Assembly (NCBI GenBank): GCA_947625775.1
Contig: CANQPM010000015.1
Location: 1 to 64,000 of the forward strand
DNA length: 64,000 bases
Origin: an uncultured Lachnospiraceae bacterium
GTDB lineage: Bacteria > Bacillota > Clostridia > Lachnospirales > Lachnospiraceae
Direction of reading: 5' to 3'
In this document: piece by piece, positions 43,309 to 51,402 of the stretch
How positions within the stretch are numbered: position 1 is the first letter of the stretch
Layout: every line of letters starts with the position of its first letter
Program-made: the position numbers and the translations under genes
The notes under the pieces: generated by a model
Seen by the model: the letters and a program-made list of their open reading frames with translations, nothing else
Databases searched by the model: none
Told to the model about the DNA's origin: nothing

Positions 43309-43393
43309 TTTGTATAAAAGTAATGTTTGTATAAAAGTAATGTTTGTATAAAAGCTATGTTTGTATAAAAGTAATGTTTGAGTAAAAGTTCTA
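43309..43393 (+). repeat. 17-bp tandem repeat, five units
   Basis: Units TTTGTATAAAAGTAATG at 43309, 43326, 43343 (AAAGCTATG variant) and 43360, and a degenerate fifth at 43377. A sixth partial unit may start at 43394. No spacers, so not a CRISPR. It lies 110 bases upstream of the PARG-like gene. Confidence 0.85.
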
Positions 43394-43501
43394 TTTGATT
43401 AAAACCAAAATAACACAGTTTGGCGCTGATTGTCGCGCGTCTGACACATATCTGCATACAAGCGGCGTAAAAGCGTACATCAGCGGGAAAAGAGGAAAAG
43501 T

Positions 43502-44368
43502 ATGTTTTACGAAAATAATAGGGAACAGTTAATTGAAATATTTAATCACACAGTCAGTCTCTGCCAAAATGACGATAAGCTAAAAGCGTCGATAAAGGCA
43601 TCAATAAACGGACAAAAAATAATTCTGGAAAATGAAAAAATAGACACCGCACAGGAAAGCAGAATTTACGGAAACGATTCAAAAATAATAGTTTCAAAAA
43701 GCCGCAGCTTTGAGGCGGCTCAAAAATATAACGGCAAAAAAGTATGCGTACTCAATTTCGCATCCGCGACAAATCCAGGCGGCGGAGTTGAAAAAGGTGC
43801 AAGCGCACAGGAAGAATGTCTATGCCGCTGCAGCACGCTTTACCCTTGCATAAGCGAAGAAAAAACAAGAAACAATTTTCACAACACACATAAAAGCATG
43901 CTGCGAAGCGGTACGATGAGCGCCTTATACAATGATGACTGCATTTACACGCCTGATGTGATTGTATTCAAATCAGACACGCAGCATCCTGAGCTTCTGC
44001 CACAGGATAAATGGTTTACGGCAGACATTATCACCTGTGCGGCGCCAAATCTAAGAATGCGTCCGAGCAATTACGCAAACCCAGATTCAGGATATGAAGC
44101 AATACGCATAAATGACGAAGAATTAAAAGCGCTGCACACAAAGCGCGCAAACCGCATTTTAGATATTGCAAAGGTAAACAGGGCGGAGATAGTAATTCTC
44201 GGCGCTTTTGGCTGCGGTGCTTTCCAAAATCCTCCGAATGTCGTAGCGGCAGGGATGTACGAGGCAGTAAAGCAGCACATGCGCGACTTTGAAGCCATTG
44301 AGTTTGCCGTCTACTGTCCGCCCAAGGACAGCACAAACTATGATACATTTTACAGGCAGCTAAGATAA
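43502..44368 (+). CDS. PARG-like macrodomain protein (TIGR02452/DUF2263 family)
   Basis: A 288-residue protein. An amino-terminal helical region precedes a macrodomain with NFASATNPGGGVEKGASAQEE (about 86-105). The GGG at 93-95 and QEE at 103-105 fit the GGG-X6-8-QEE signature of bacterial poly(ADP-ribose) glycohydrolases. Later pieces are VIVFKSDTQHPELL and LGAFGCGAFQNPP, the ribose-binding loop. It would remove ADP-ribose from targets. No ADP-ribosyltransferase is next to it. AAAAGAGG precedes the ATG. Confidence 0.85.
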   Translation: MFYENNREQLIEIFNHTVSLCQNDDKLKASIKASINGQKIILENEKIDTAQESRIYGNDSKIIVSKSRSFEAAQKYNGKKVCVLNFASATNPGGGVEKGASAQEECLCRCSTLYPCISEEKTRNNFHNTHKSMLRSGTMSALYNDDCIYTPDVIVFKSDTQHPELLPQDKWFTADIITCAAPNLRMRPSNYANPDSGYEAIRINDEELKALHTKRANRILDIAKVNRAEIVILGAFGCGAFQNPPNVVAAGMYEAVKQHMRDFEAIEFAVYCPPKDSTNYDTFYRQLR

Positions 44369-44465
44369 AACGTGAAATTTGCTTGCACAATATAGGCAGA
44401 TTTTCAACGGACTATCAAAATGATAATGAATAATGAAAATATTATGAAAATATAAAAATTTCACC

Positions 44466-44494
44466 TTGCAATAATTCCCAAACAGGTATATAAT
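44466..44494 (+). promoter_or_regulatory. Promoter of tRNA-Gly
   Basis: TTGCAA at 44466-44471, a 17-base spacer and TATAAT at 44489-44494. Transcription would begin near 44501, about 105 bases before the tRNA. Confidence 0.75.
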
Positions 44495-44606
44495 AATTAC
44501 CAGCTTGACATCAGTTCTGGGAGGAATGCGCTGTATGCGTATCGTCAGTGTCTAGGTTCAAACAAATAGATTATCCCGTAGCACACGTGACGGCTGATGC
44601 CATACT

Positions 44607-44677
44607 GCAGGATTAGTACATCGGTAGTATGCCAGCTTCCCAAGCTGGAGAGGCGGGTTCGACTCCCGTATCCTGCT
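44607..44677 (+). tRNA. tRNA-Gly (anticodon CCC)
   Basis: A 71-base cloverleaf. Acceptor arms GCAGGAT (44607-44613) and ATCCTGC (44670-44676) pair fully, discriminator T. The anticodon arm is CCAGC-TTCCCAA-GCTGG, giving anticodon CCC, and the T arm is GCGGG-TTCGACT-CCCGT. No CCA is encoded. A terminator follows after 40 bases. Confidence 0.93.
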
Positions 44678-44717
44678 TTTGTAATATAATCATTAAATAT
44701 TTTTCAACATTTTCCGC

Positions 44718-44753
44718 AAAAAGGTGTGAATAAAACAGCGCCTTTTTATTTTT
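44718..44753 (+). terminator. Rho-independent terminator after tRNA-Gly
   Basis: AAAAAGGTG (44718-44726) pairs, with one wobble, with CGCCTTTTT (44739-44747), followed by ATTTTTT. Confidence 0.75.
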
Positions 44754-44868
44754 TACTGAAAAAATATGGACTTTTCCGCTTTAATGTGCTAAAATACAGA
44801 CTATGTGCAGCGCAGGGACACTTTATTATTATTTACTGCCGCCAGCCGTAAAGCGGCGGAATGGAGAC

Positions 44869-44922
44869 TGGTGTGAAAAATAAATTTTTCACACTGTGCA
44901 TTAAGAATGGGGGATTAAAATG
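44869..44922 (+). repeat. Dispersed leader element, copy C (short form)
   Basis: Starts GGTGTGAAAAATAAATTTTT and CACAC as in copies A and B, then jumps to TGCATTAAGAATGGGGGATT and AAAATG, whose ATG is the next gene's start. The central ~35 bases of copies A and B are missing. Confidence 0.7.
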
Positions 44923-45894
44923 AAAGAATTACTAAACCTTATGGAATACCGCCCCAGCGTCAAGGTAATCGACGCCACGCTCAGGGACGGGGGACTTGTA
45001 AACGATTTTTATTTCACGGACGAATTTGTAAAGGCGCTTTACGAGACAAACATTAAAGCGGGCGTAGACTATATGGAGTTTGGCTACAAGGCATCAACCG
45101 AGATGTTTGACGAAAATAAATTCGGCAAATGGAAATTCAGCAAAGACGACGACATCAGAGCCATAGTGGGCGATAACAATACAAACCTCAAAATATCAGT
45201 CATGGCTGACGTAGGCCGCTGCGATTACAAAAACGACATAATCAACAAGGCGGACAGCCCCATAGACGTAGTGCGCGTGGCTACATATTTAAACACTATC
45301 CCTGCGGCGGTAGATATGATAGAGGATGCCGCAAAAAAGGGCTACGAGGTATGCTGCAACATCATGGCAATCTCAAACGGGCAGGAGAGCGATTTGAGAG
45401 CCGCCCTTGACATACTCGGCAAAACTCCCGTTGACGTGTTTTATATAGTTGACAGCTACGGCTCGCTTTACCCTGAGCAGATAGAGCGTCTTGCGGGCAT
45501 TTATTCAGAGTTCGCCGCAAAATACGGCAAAAAGCTCGGCATACATGCGCACAACAACCAGCAGCTCGCCTTTGCCAATACAATAGAGGCAGTAGGTGAC
45601 GGTGTTGACTGGCTTGACGCGACATACTCGTCAATGGGCCGCGGCGCGGGCAATTGTGCGATGGAGCTTCTGCTTGGTTTCCTCAAAAATCCTAAGTACA
45701 AGCCCTTCTACGCTATCCAATTCGTAGAGCAGTATATGAACAAGCTCAAAGCAGAGGGAGTAGTATGGGGCTATGACCTGCAGTACATGATGACAGGTCA
45801 GCTCAACCAGCACCCGAGGACCGCGATTCAGTTCACCAAAGAAAAGCGTACGGACTATTCAGAGTTTTACAAGGAGGTCGTAGCGCAGGATTGA
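44920..45894 (+). CDS. Aldolase-domain protein of the DRE-TIM (HMGL-like) family
   Basis: A 324-residue TIM-barrel protein. VKVIDATLRDGGLVNDF (about 14-30) is the DRE-TIM signature, DSYGSLYPEQI the mid-barrel acid, and LGIHAHNNQQLAFAN (about 205-219) the metal-binding H-x-H. It resembles 4-hydroxy-2-oxovalerate aldolases and isopropylmalate-synthase-like barrels but lacks the regulatory domain. The substrate is unknown. Its start codon is supplied by leader element C. It overlaps the next gene by four bases. Confidence 0.85.
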   Translation: MKELLNLMEYRPSVKVIDATLRDGGLVNDFYFTDEFVKALYETNIKAGVDYMEFGYKASTEMFDENKFGKWKFSKDDDIRAIVGDNNTNLKISVMADVGRCDYKNDIINKADSPIDVVRVATYLNTIPAAVDMIEDAAKKGYEVCCNIMAISNGQESDLRAALDILGKTPVDVFYIVDSYGSLYPEQIERLAGIYSEFAAKYGKKLGIHAHNNQQLAFANTIEAVGDGVDWLDATYSSMGRGAGNCAMELLLGFLKNPKYKPFYAIQFVEQYMNKLKAEGVVWGYDLQYMMTGQLNQHPRTAIQFTKEKRTDYSEFYKEVVAQD

Positions 45895-46223
45895 GCCAAA
45901 AATTGGAGTCCAAATCAACATTTGACTTAATATATGATGTTGTAAAGCAGATCCCATACGGTCAGGTGGCTACTTACGGCCAGATAGCCGCGATAGCGGG
46001 CAACAGGCGCTGGGCGAGAGTAGTAGGCTACGCGCTCCACGCCAATCCCGATCCTGACAATATCCCGTGCTACCGCGTGGTAAACAGGGAGGGCAGGGTT
46101 TCAGACGCGTTTGCCTTTGGCGGCGGCAACCGCCAGATAGAATTGCTTGAGGCGGAAGGCGTCGAGCTTAAAGACGGATATGTAAATATGGAAAAATACC
46201 AGTGGGAGCGTCCGATATACTAA
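45891..46223 (+). CDS. MGMT-family alkyltransferase-like protein
   Basis: A 110-residue protein with the DNA-binding core of O6-alkylguanine alkyltransferases: YGQVATYGQIAAIAG (about 23-37) and NIPCYRVVNREGRVS (about 57-71). The motif reads PCYRVV instead of PCHRVV, so the acceptor cysteine is kept but the histidine is replaced. The start is TTG at 45891, overlapping the upstream stop, with GGAGG 13 bases before it; a second TTG at 45903 is possible. It may repair or flag alkylated DNA; activity is uncertain. Confidence 0.82.
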   Translation: MSQKLESKSTFDLIYDVVKQIPYGQVATYGQIAAIAGNRRWARVVGYALHANPDPDNIPCYRVVNREGRVSDAFAFGGGNRQIELLEAEGVELKDGYVNMEKYQWERPIY

Positions 46224-46374
46224 AATCCATTCAGACGACGTATCGCTACGTGATAAAGCTAAAGCGTATTATCCGAAACACAGCGGGATTATGTTCTAAC
46301 GCTATTTGTAAAACCAGTAAACGGGCTCATCAGTTAGAAATTGCAGCCTATGGAAATAAAGGACAGTTAAATAT

Positions 46375-46785
46375 ATGATTTTTATAACAGGCGGCGCCCA
46401 TCAGGGCAAGCTGGACTATGCAAAAAAAAATTATAAGCTTTCAGACAGCGACATATCAGACTGTGCGGACATAGACACAGATAAACTTGACACAGATAAG
46501 CTGTATGAAAAAAGGTGCATAACAAACCTGCAGCTTATAGCCAGAGACAGCAAAAGCCAGATGCCCGAGGCGCTTGAGGATTTTGTGTCCGCGCTCATAT
46601 CGCGGGAACAAACCACAGGCATTGAGTATATCCTGATTATGGACAACGTAGGCAGCGGCATAGTCCCAATCAAAAAAGAGGACAGGGATTACCGCGAGGC
46701 GGCAGGGCGCTTGGGCTGCCTAATCGCCGAAAGCTCCCGCACAGTAATACGCGTCATCTGCGGAATAGGACAGCAAATTAAATGA
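46375..46785 (+). CDS. CobU-like adenosylcobinamide kinase, short and divergent
   Basis: A 136-residue protein, shorter than CobU (about 180). It has IFITGGAHQGKLDYAKK at the start, in which the serine/threonine after the P-loop lysine is leucine, and DNVGSGIVPIKKEDRDYREA with GRLGCLIAE and RVICGIGQQIK, which match the carboxyl half of CobU closely. CobU phosphorylates and guanylylates cobinamide. The degenerate P-loop makes normal activity doubtful. It overlaps the CobC-like gene by four bases. Confidence 0.75.
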   Translation: MIFITGGAHQGKLDYAKKNYKLSDSDISDCADIDTDKLDTDKLYEKRCITNLQLIARDSKSQMPEALEDFVSALISREQTTGIEYILIMDNVGSGIVPIKKEDRDYREAAGRLGCLIAESSRTVIRVICGIGQQIK

Positions 46786-47333
46786 AAATATATCTTATTC
46801 GCCACGGCAAAACACAGGGCAATCTCGAAAGACGCTATATAGGCGCGACAGACGAGCCTCTCTGCAAAGAGGGGCTTTCTTTATTGAAGAAAAATAAATA
46901 CCCGAATGCTGATATCGTTTTTTCAAGCCCCATGCAGCGCTGCCTTATGACAGCGGCGGCAATCTACCCAGCGCATACGCCTGTAATCTGCGATGGCTTG
47001 AGGGAAATGAATTTCGGCGATTTTGAAGGAAAATGCTATGATGAGTTAAAGGACAATGCAGAGTATGTCAAATGGCTTGAAAGCGGAGGATATTCGCCGT
47101 TTCCAAACGGAGAAGGCAGGGAAGAATTTTCGGTCCGCTGCCAGTGCGCTTTTGAAACCTGCCTTTCGCAGGTAAAAGACTTTTCAGCCAGCCAGCATAT
47201 CTCGTCGCCCAAAGCCGCGTTCATAATCCACGGCGGCGCCATCATGTCGATAATGCAGAAATACGGCACGCCAAAGGGCGAATACTATAAATGGCAGATA
47301 GAAAACGGCGCGTGGATTGAGCTTGACATATAG
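46782..47333 (+). CDS. Histidine phosphatase, CobC-like
   Basis: A 183-residue phosphoglycerate-mutase-fold phosphatase. The catalytic motif is LIRHGKTQGNLERRYIG (about 4-20), with a second arginine in SSPMQRCLMTAA, EMNFGDFEGKCYDEL, and the late histidine in IIHGGAIMSIM. Adjacent to the CobU-like gene with an ATGA overlap, so alpha-ribazole phosphatase is the likely role in corrinoid salvage. Confidence 0.83.
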   Translation: MKIYLIRHGKTQGNLERRYIGATDEPLCKEGLSLLKKNKYPNADIVFSSPMQRCLMTAAAIYPAHTPVICDGLREMNFGDFEGKCYDELKDNAEYVKWLESGGYSPFPNGEGREEFSVRCQCAFETCLSQVKDFSASQHISSPKAAFIIHGGAIMSIMQKYGTPKGEYYKWQIENGAWIELDI

Positions 47334-47464
47334 CTGCCCCGACAATATCCACAAAATCTCAAAACAGCCTAAATATTTATCAGTATCTGTCCGATATAAA
47401 ATATATAGCAGAACAGTTTCACAAATGCCCATAGTAAAATATCGGTGAAGGGAGTACCGTCATT

Positions 47465-48136
47465 ATGGATACAAATATACGCGCAGCGCGTTTCCTCGCA
47501 AAGACAATGATGATGAAGTCGGCTGTCAGAAGCCGCTCGGCGAAGCTTCACGACAAGGAAATTACCACTGATTCATCAAAAAATGAGAAAAAAACACAAA
47601 GCAGCAGTTCAAGCGCACTTGACAGGTTTACCAAGTCAAAGCAGACCACGCTGTATGAAAAGGTTGAAAAATCAAGCGATGACTTAAGCGTCAATATTGA
47701 CAAAATGCTGGAGCTTGGCAAAAAGACCGATAGCGAAGAAAAAGATAAGGATACAATGACAGCGTATATAAATGAGTTCGTGTCAGATTATAACACGCTC
47801 TATTCGTCATTAAACAGCCTGTCAGACACATTGAGCAGTGTTTTCAGGGATCAGCTTGGCAAGATAACAGACTCTTATGCAAATGAGCTTGAAAAGCTCG
47901 GCATAACAATAGCCGACAATGGAGAGCTGACCATAGCAGCAGACACTTTAAAAGCGGCGGAATACAGCGATATAAAGGCAGTATTCGGCGCTGCGGGCGG
48001 ATACGCAGATGAAATAAACGGAAAGCTTGGCATCATCAGCAAATCCGCGTCTTCGTCGCTTGAATCAATGGACAATCTTTATGGCACAGGTCTTTACGAC
48101 AAATACGGAAATAATGCATACTACAATAACTGGTAG
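47465..48136 (+). CDS. FliD-tail-like protein
   Basis: A 223-residue protein. After a basic start and a serine-rich linker (about 40-60), residues about 95-220 resemble the carboxyl end of the flagellar cap FliD: INEFVSDYNTLYSSLNSLSD, LEKLGITIADNGELTIAAD, then a FGAAGGYADEINGK stretch. The D2/D3 domains of real FliD are missing and there is no signal peptide. It could be a filament-cap-like export substrate or a truncated paralogue. GAAGGGAG precedes the ATG. It is followed by a terminator. Confidence 0.6.
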   Translation: MDTNIRAARFLAKTMMMKSAVRSRSAKLHDKEITTDSSKNEKKTQSSSSSALDRFTKSKQTTLYEKVEKSSDDLSVNIDKMLELGKKTDSEEKDKDTMTAYINEFVSDYNTLYSSLNSLSDTLSSVFRDQLGKITDSYANELEKLGITIADNGELTIAADTLKAAEYSDIKAVFGAAGGYADEINGKLGIISKSASSSLESMDNLYGTGLYDKYGNNAYYNNW

Positions 48137-48187
48137 AATGGCACAGAACAGTGAAACCAAACAAACCACAATCATAAAAGTAAAACA

Positions 48188-48222
48188 GGAGCCCGCATTA
48201 TTCGCGGACTCCCTTTTTCTTT
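48188..48222 (+). terminator. Rho-independent terminator after the FliD-like gene
   Basis: GGAGCCCGC (48188-48196) pairs, with one mismatch, with GCGGACTCC (48204-48212), followed by CTTTTTCTTTTTC. It overlaps the 3' end of the convergent diguanylate cyclase gene. Confidence 0.85.
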
Positions 48223-49817
48223 TTCTTGTCTTCGTACATAATCTTGTCAGCGCGGTTGTATGTATCCTCGAGCGTCCTGTCGGTTTCGGCGGAATACACA
48301 GCGCAGCCTGATGAAATCTGCATATGCAGGTCCTTGTTTTCAGTTTCGCGGTTGCACGCGTCAACGCTTGATTCGAGCATAGCCAGATAGTATGTTATGT
48401 CTATTGATGATGAGTTCGGCACAATCGCCACAAACTCGTCGCCGCCCACGCGGTAGCATTTGCCGATGCTTGAAAAAATTTCCTTGATAATTCGCGCGCT
48501 GTTGTTTATGTACTTGTCGCCAGCACTGTGCCCGTATGTATCGTTTGTGTGTTTAAGGTGGTTGAGGTCAAAGTCGATGATAGCCACGTCGTTGGGCTTT
48601 TTTTCAAGCTCCGCAAAATCAACATTAAAGCAGGTGCGGTTGAAAAGCCCTGTCATCTGGTCTGTGTAGGCAAGCCGCTGATAAGCGTCAGCCTGCTGCC
48701 CCATCTGTATGAGCGATGCCGTTTCGCTTGTAGACGACACGCCGAGCACGATTATGTATGTCAAAAATCCTATCCTGCCAAAGGTATTGCTGTCCCATAT
48801 GCCTACATAATAACCAACCATGTCAAGCACCAGAGTAACCGCGCATATCACCATGCACAGCAGATGCACCTTGACTGTCTTTGTGTTTTTTGCCGTGTGC
48901 AGAAGATTGTACGACCTGTAAAACACTATCACGATAAGCACAGCCATGATAACATGGGTTGTCCACAGCGTCTGCCTTAAATCATATACCTTTATCAGCT
49001 GCAGCGCAATGCATATTATAATCTGGGCGATATTGAGCCTGAAAAATATGTCCCAGTTCTTGCTCGTATCATTGTAAAAATTCTTTACGAAAATCGCAAA
49101 CGGCATAGGCAGCAGCATAAGCGACAGGAATGAAATATACGAGGTTACAATATTGTTTTTAAATATAAGTGTAGTGATAGGGCATTCATTGATCGACCAC
49201 ACTGAAAGAAACATGGCAAAAATGCCGAGGTAGAGCATATTGGCATTGACTGCACTGTTCTTTCTGTGCAAAACAAAATAATACGCCGCCATGCACAGCC
49301 CCAGACAAAACATGATTATGCACAAAATAAACTGGAAAAGGCTTATGTTTATGATATGCGAGGTCACTGACGCAATATTTCCGACATAAAATTTGGGTAT
49401 TTTCCTGTTTGCGTCTTTATACGGCGATGTAAAAACCACCTGAATACTGTTCAGCTCCCTTGGAAGCTGCACAAAATTCCAGAAATACCCTGGAGTTGAG
49501 GAAATCGGGTTATTATTTTCCGTGGGATATTTGTAAATAAGCTTATTGTAATTATATACCTCAACATTCTGGTGCGAGGAATAAAATGCGAGAACATTGT
49601 CAAAACCGGGCTCCGCCTCGATGTTGCCCTTGACAATGGTTTTGGTATATGTATGCACCACGCCGTATATTTTCCATTCCCTGAATGACTGCATGGGCTG
49701 TTCAAGCCTGCTGTCCGCGTCGCGGTCATAAATAAATATGCCTATGAGAAAGGCATACACAAGCGCCACCAAAATCACAAAATACCAGAAATACTTTTTG
49801 TTTATGTTTAAATTCAT
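48198..49817 (-). CDS. Membrane diguanylate cyclase (7TM-type, GGDEF)
   Basis: A 539-residue protein: one membrane helix at about 10-30, an extracytoplasmic domain to about 175, seven or so membrane segments to about 385, then a GGDEF domain (DQMTGLFNRTCFNVDF, IIDFDLNHLKHTNDTYGHSA, CYRVGGDEFVAIVP near 460). The intact GGDEF motif indicates c-di-GMP synthesis. The RxxD inhibitory site five residues upstream is absent (SSIG), so product feedback is not expected. The layout resembles 7TMR-DISM sensors. It lies convergent to the FliD-like gene, consistent with motility control. Confidence 0.9.
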   Translation of the reverse strand: MNLNINKKYFWYFVILVALVYAFLIGIFIYDRDADSRLEQPMQSFREWKIYGVVHTYTKTIVKGNIEAEPGFDNVLAFYSSHQNVEVYNYNKLIYKYPTENNNPISSTPGYFWNFVQLPRELNSIQVVFTSPYKDANRKIPKFYVGNIASVTSHIINISLFQFILCIIMFCLGLCMAAYYFVLHRKNSAVNANMLYLGIFAMFLSVWSINECPITTLIFKNNIVTSYISFLSLMLLPMPFAIFVKNFYNDTSKNWDIFFRLNIAQIIICIALQLIKVYDLRQTLWTTHVIMAVLIVIVFYRSYNLLHTAKNTKTVKVHLLCMVICAVTLVLDMVGYYVGIWDSNTFGRIGFLTYIIVLGVSSTSETASLIQMGQQADAYQRLAYTDQMTGLFNRTCFNVDFAELEKKPNDVAIIDFDLNHLKHTNDTYGHSAGDKYINNSARIIKEIFSSIGKCYRVGGDEFVAIVPNSSSIDITYYLAMLESSVDACNRETENKDLHMQISSGCAVYSAETDRTLEDTYNRADKIMYEDKKKKKGVRE

Positions 49818-50064
49818 ACCTTATGTTCTCCCTGCAAAAAGCTTAGATAGAAGTAGAATACATAATGAATAGGTTATCATTAAGCAATTATAGTATAACA
49901 CTTTTATGCTGTATATGCCATTTTTTTCGCAAAAAAATTAATAAAAAAATGAAAATTTTGCGGAAACAGTTCACGAATCGCCGCAAATAATGTAAAATGT
50001 CATTATCAGCCGTCGGTATTAGCCTGTAAAAAGCCGTCGGCGCTTAAAACCGAAGGGGGGATTA

Positions 50065-51273
50065 ATGATGAACAATGGATTTGACAGAAAGAAGCTAAAG
50101 CAAATCAGGGAGCTTATTGTTTTTACGGCGGTTGTGTGCCTGCTGCTGCTGTACAGGGCGGAGGTTCTGGTTGCGCTGGGAGTGCTGGTAAATATCTTAA
50201 AGCCCTTTATCTACGGGGGAGTGATAGCCTTTGTGCTCAATATACCTATGAACCTCATTGAAAAGGGGCTGCTCAAAAAATGGAACGGAAAAAAGGCGGA
50301 TAAGCTAAAACGCCCCATAAGCATAGTCCTTAGCATACTTCTGGTGATTTTGATACTGGCGATAGTCGTAATCACGATAACGCCGCAGATAGGCAGGACA
50401 ATAGTGGAGCTTGGAAATAAAATCCCGAAATTTATGGACGGACTGACTAAATACCTTACAGAGCTCAGTGCCCAATATCCCCAGATTCAGGGCTATGTCG
50501 CGCAGCTCCAGAGCATAAAGATTGACTGGAACAGTCTGCTTGAATATGTGTGGAAATTTTTGCGCACAGGCATGTCTGACATGCTTGCATCGACATTTTC
50601 AGTGGCGGGCAGCATTATAGGGGGCTTCATGAACGGATTTATCGGCCTTATCTTTGCGCTCTATATACTTTCGGGAAAGGAAACTTTGCAGAATCAGGCA
50701 AAGCGCATAATGTCCGCGTACCTAAAGCCAGATATTGAAAACAGCATAATAAAGGTATTGAGCCTGCTGAACAAAAACTTTTCAAATTTTGTGTCAGGAC
50801 AGTGCCTTGAGGCAGTGATACTCGGCAGCATGTTTTTCGTGTCAATGACAGTAATAAGGCTTCCGTATGCCGTGCTGGTCGGCGTGCTCATCGCTTTTAC
50901 GGCGCTAATCCCGATAGTGGGTGCGTTTTTGGGCTGCGTGATAGGCACGTTCCTTATCCTTGTAAACGATCCCATTAAGGCGATAATATTCCTCATACTG
51001 TTTTTTGTGCTTCAGCAGATAGAAGGAAACCTCATATATCCAAAGGTTGTTGGCAACAAGGTAGGGCTGCCCGCAATCTGGGTGCTGATGGCTGTAAGCG
51101 TCGGCGGAAGCCTGTTCGGCGTCGCGGGAATGCTTACGTTTATCCCGCTTGTGTCGACGTTTTACCTGCTGCTGCGTGACAGCGTCAACAGCAGAAACGC
51201 CAAAAAAGCGCAGAAGGCTGAAAAAAAGAAGGAAAAGGCTGACAGCGGAAAAATTCGCAATGCCGCTGATTAA
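50065..51273 (+). CDS. AI-2E-type membrane transporter
   Basis: A 402-residue polytopic protein with the AI-2E family pattern: an amino-terminal membrane pair, a soluble helical part (about 115-170), the ILSGKETLQNQAKRIMSAYL segment, and the carboxyl group of membrane helices including GVLIAFTALIPIVGAFLG and YPKVVGNKVGLPAIWVLMAV. Members export small molecules or act as Na+/H+ antiporters; substrate unknown. GGGGGGATTA precedes the ATG. The tail is lysine-rich. Confidence 0.9.
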   Translation: MMNNGFDRKKLKQIRELIVFTAVVCLLLLYRAEVLVALGVLVNILKPFIYGGVIAFVLNIPMNLIEKGLLKKWNGKKADKLKRPISIVLSILLVILILAIVVITITPQIGRTIVELGNKIPKFMDGLTKYLTELSAQYPQIQGYVAQLQSIKIDWNSLLEYVWKFLRTGMSDMLASTFSVAGSIIGGFMNGFIGLIFALYILSGKETLQNQAKRIMSAYLKPDIENSIIKVLSLLNKNFSNFVSGQCLEAVILGSMFFVSMTVIRLPYAVLVGVLIAFTALIPIVGAFLGCVIGTFLILVNDPIKAIIFLILFFVLQQIEGNLIYPKVVGNKVGLPAIWVLMAVSVGGSLFGVAGMLTFIPLVSTFYLLLRDSVNSRNAKKAQKAEKKKEKADSGKIRNAAD

Positions 51274-51402
51274 GTATTGAAATAAATCGGCGAATAGTAT
51301 AAAATATCTATTAAAGCAGACATAAAAGGCAGACATATTTTATTCGGCTGTTTGGTTAGCAGTGGCACAAGATACTATAAAATATTGAAAGGAAGATTGG
51401 CT

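Noticed and set aside
43309-43393. Possible CRISPR array
   Set aside because: Units are 17 bp and directly adjacent with no spacers; no cas gene is present. The same applies to the 31-bp units at 16054-16115.
43170-43457. A minus-strand frame with repeated LYKHYFYTN units
   Set aside because: The repeats are only the translation of the 17-bp DNA tandem array; no start signal is seen.
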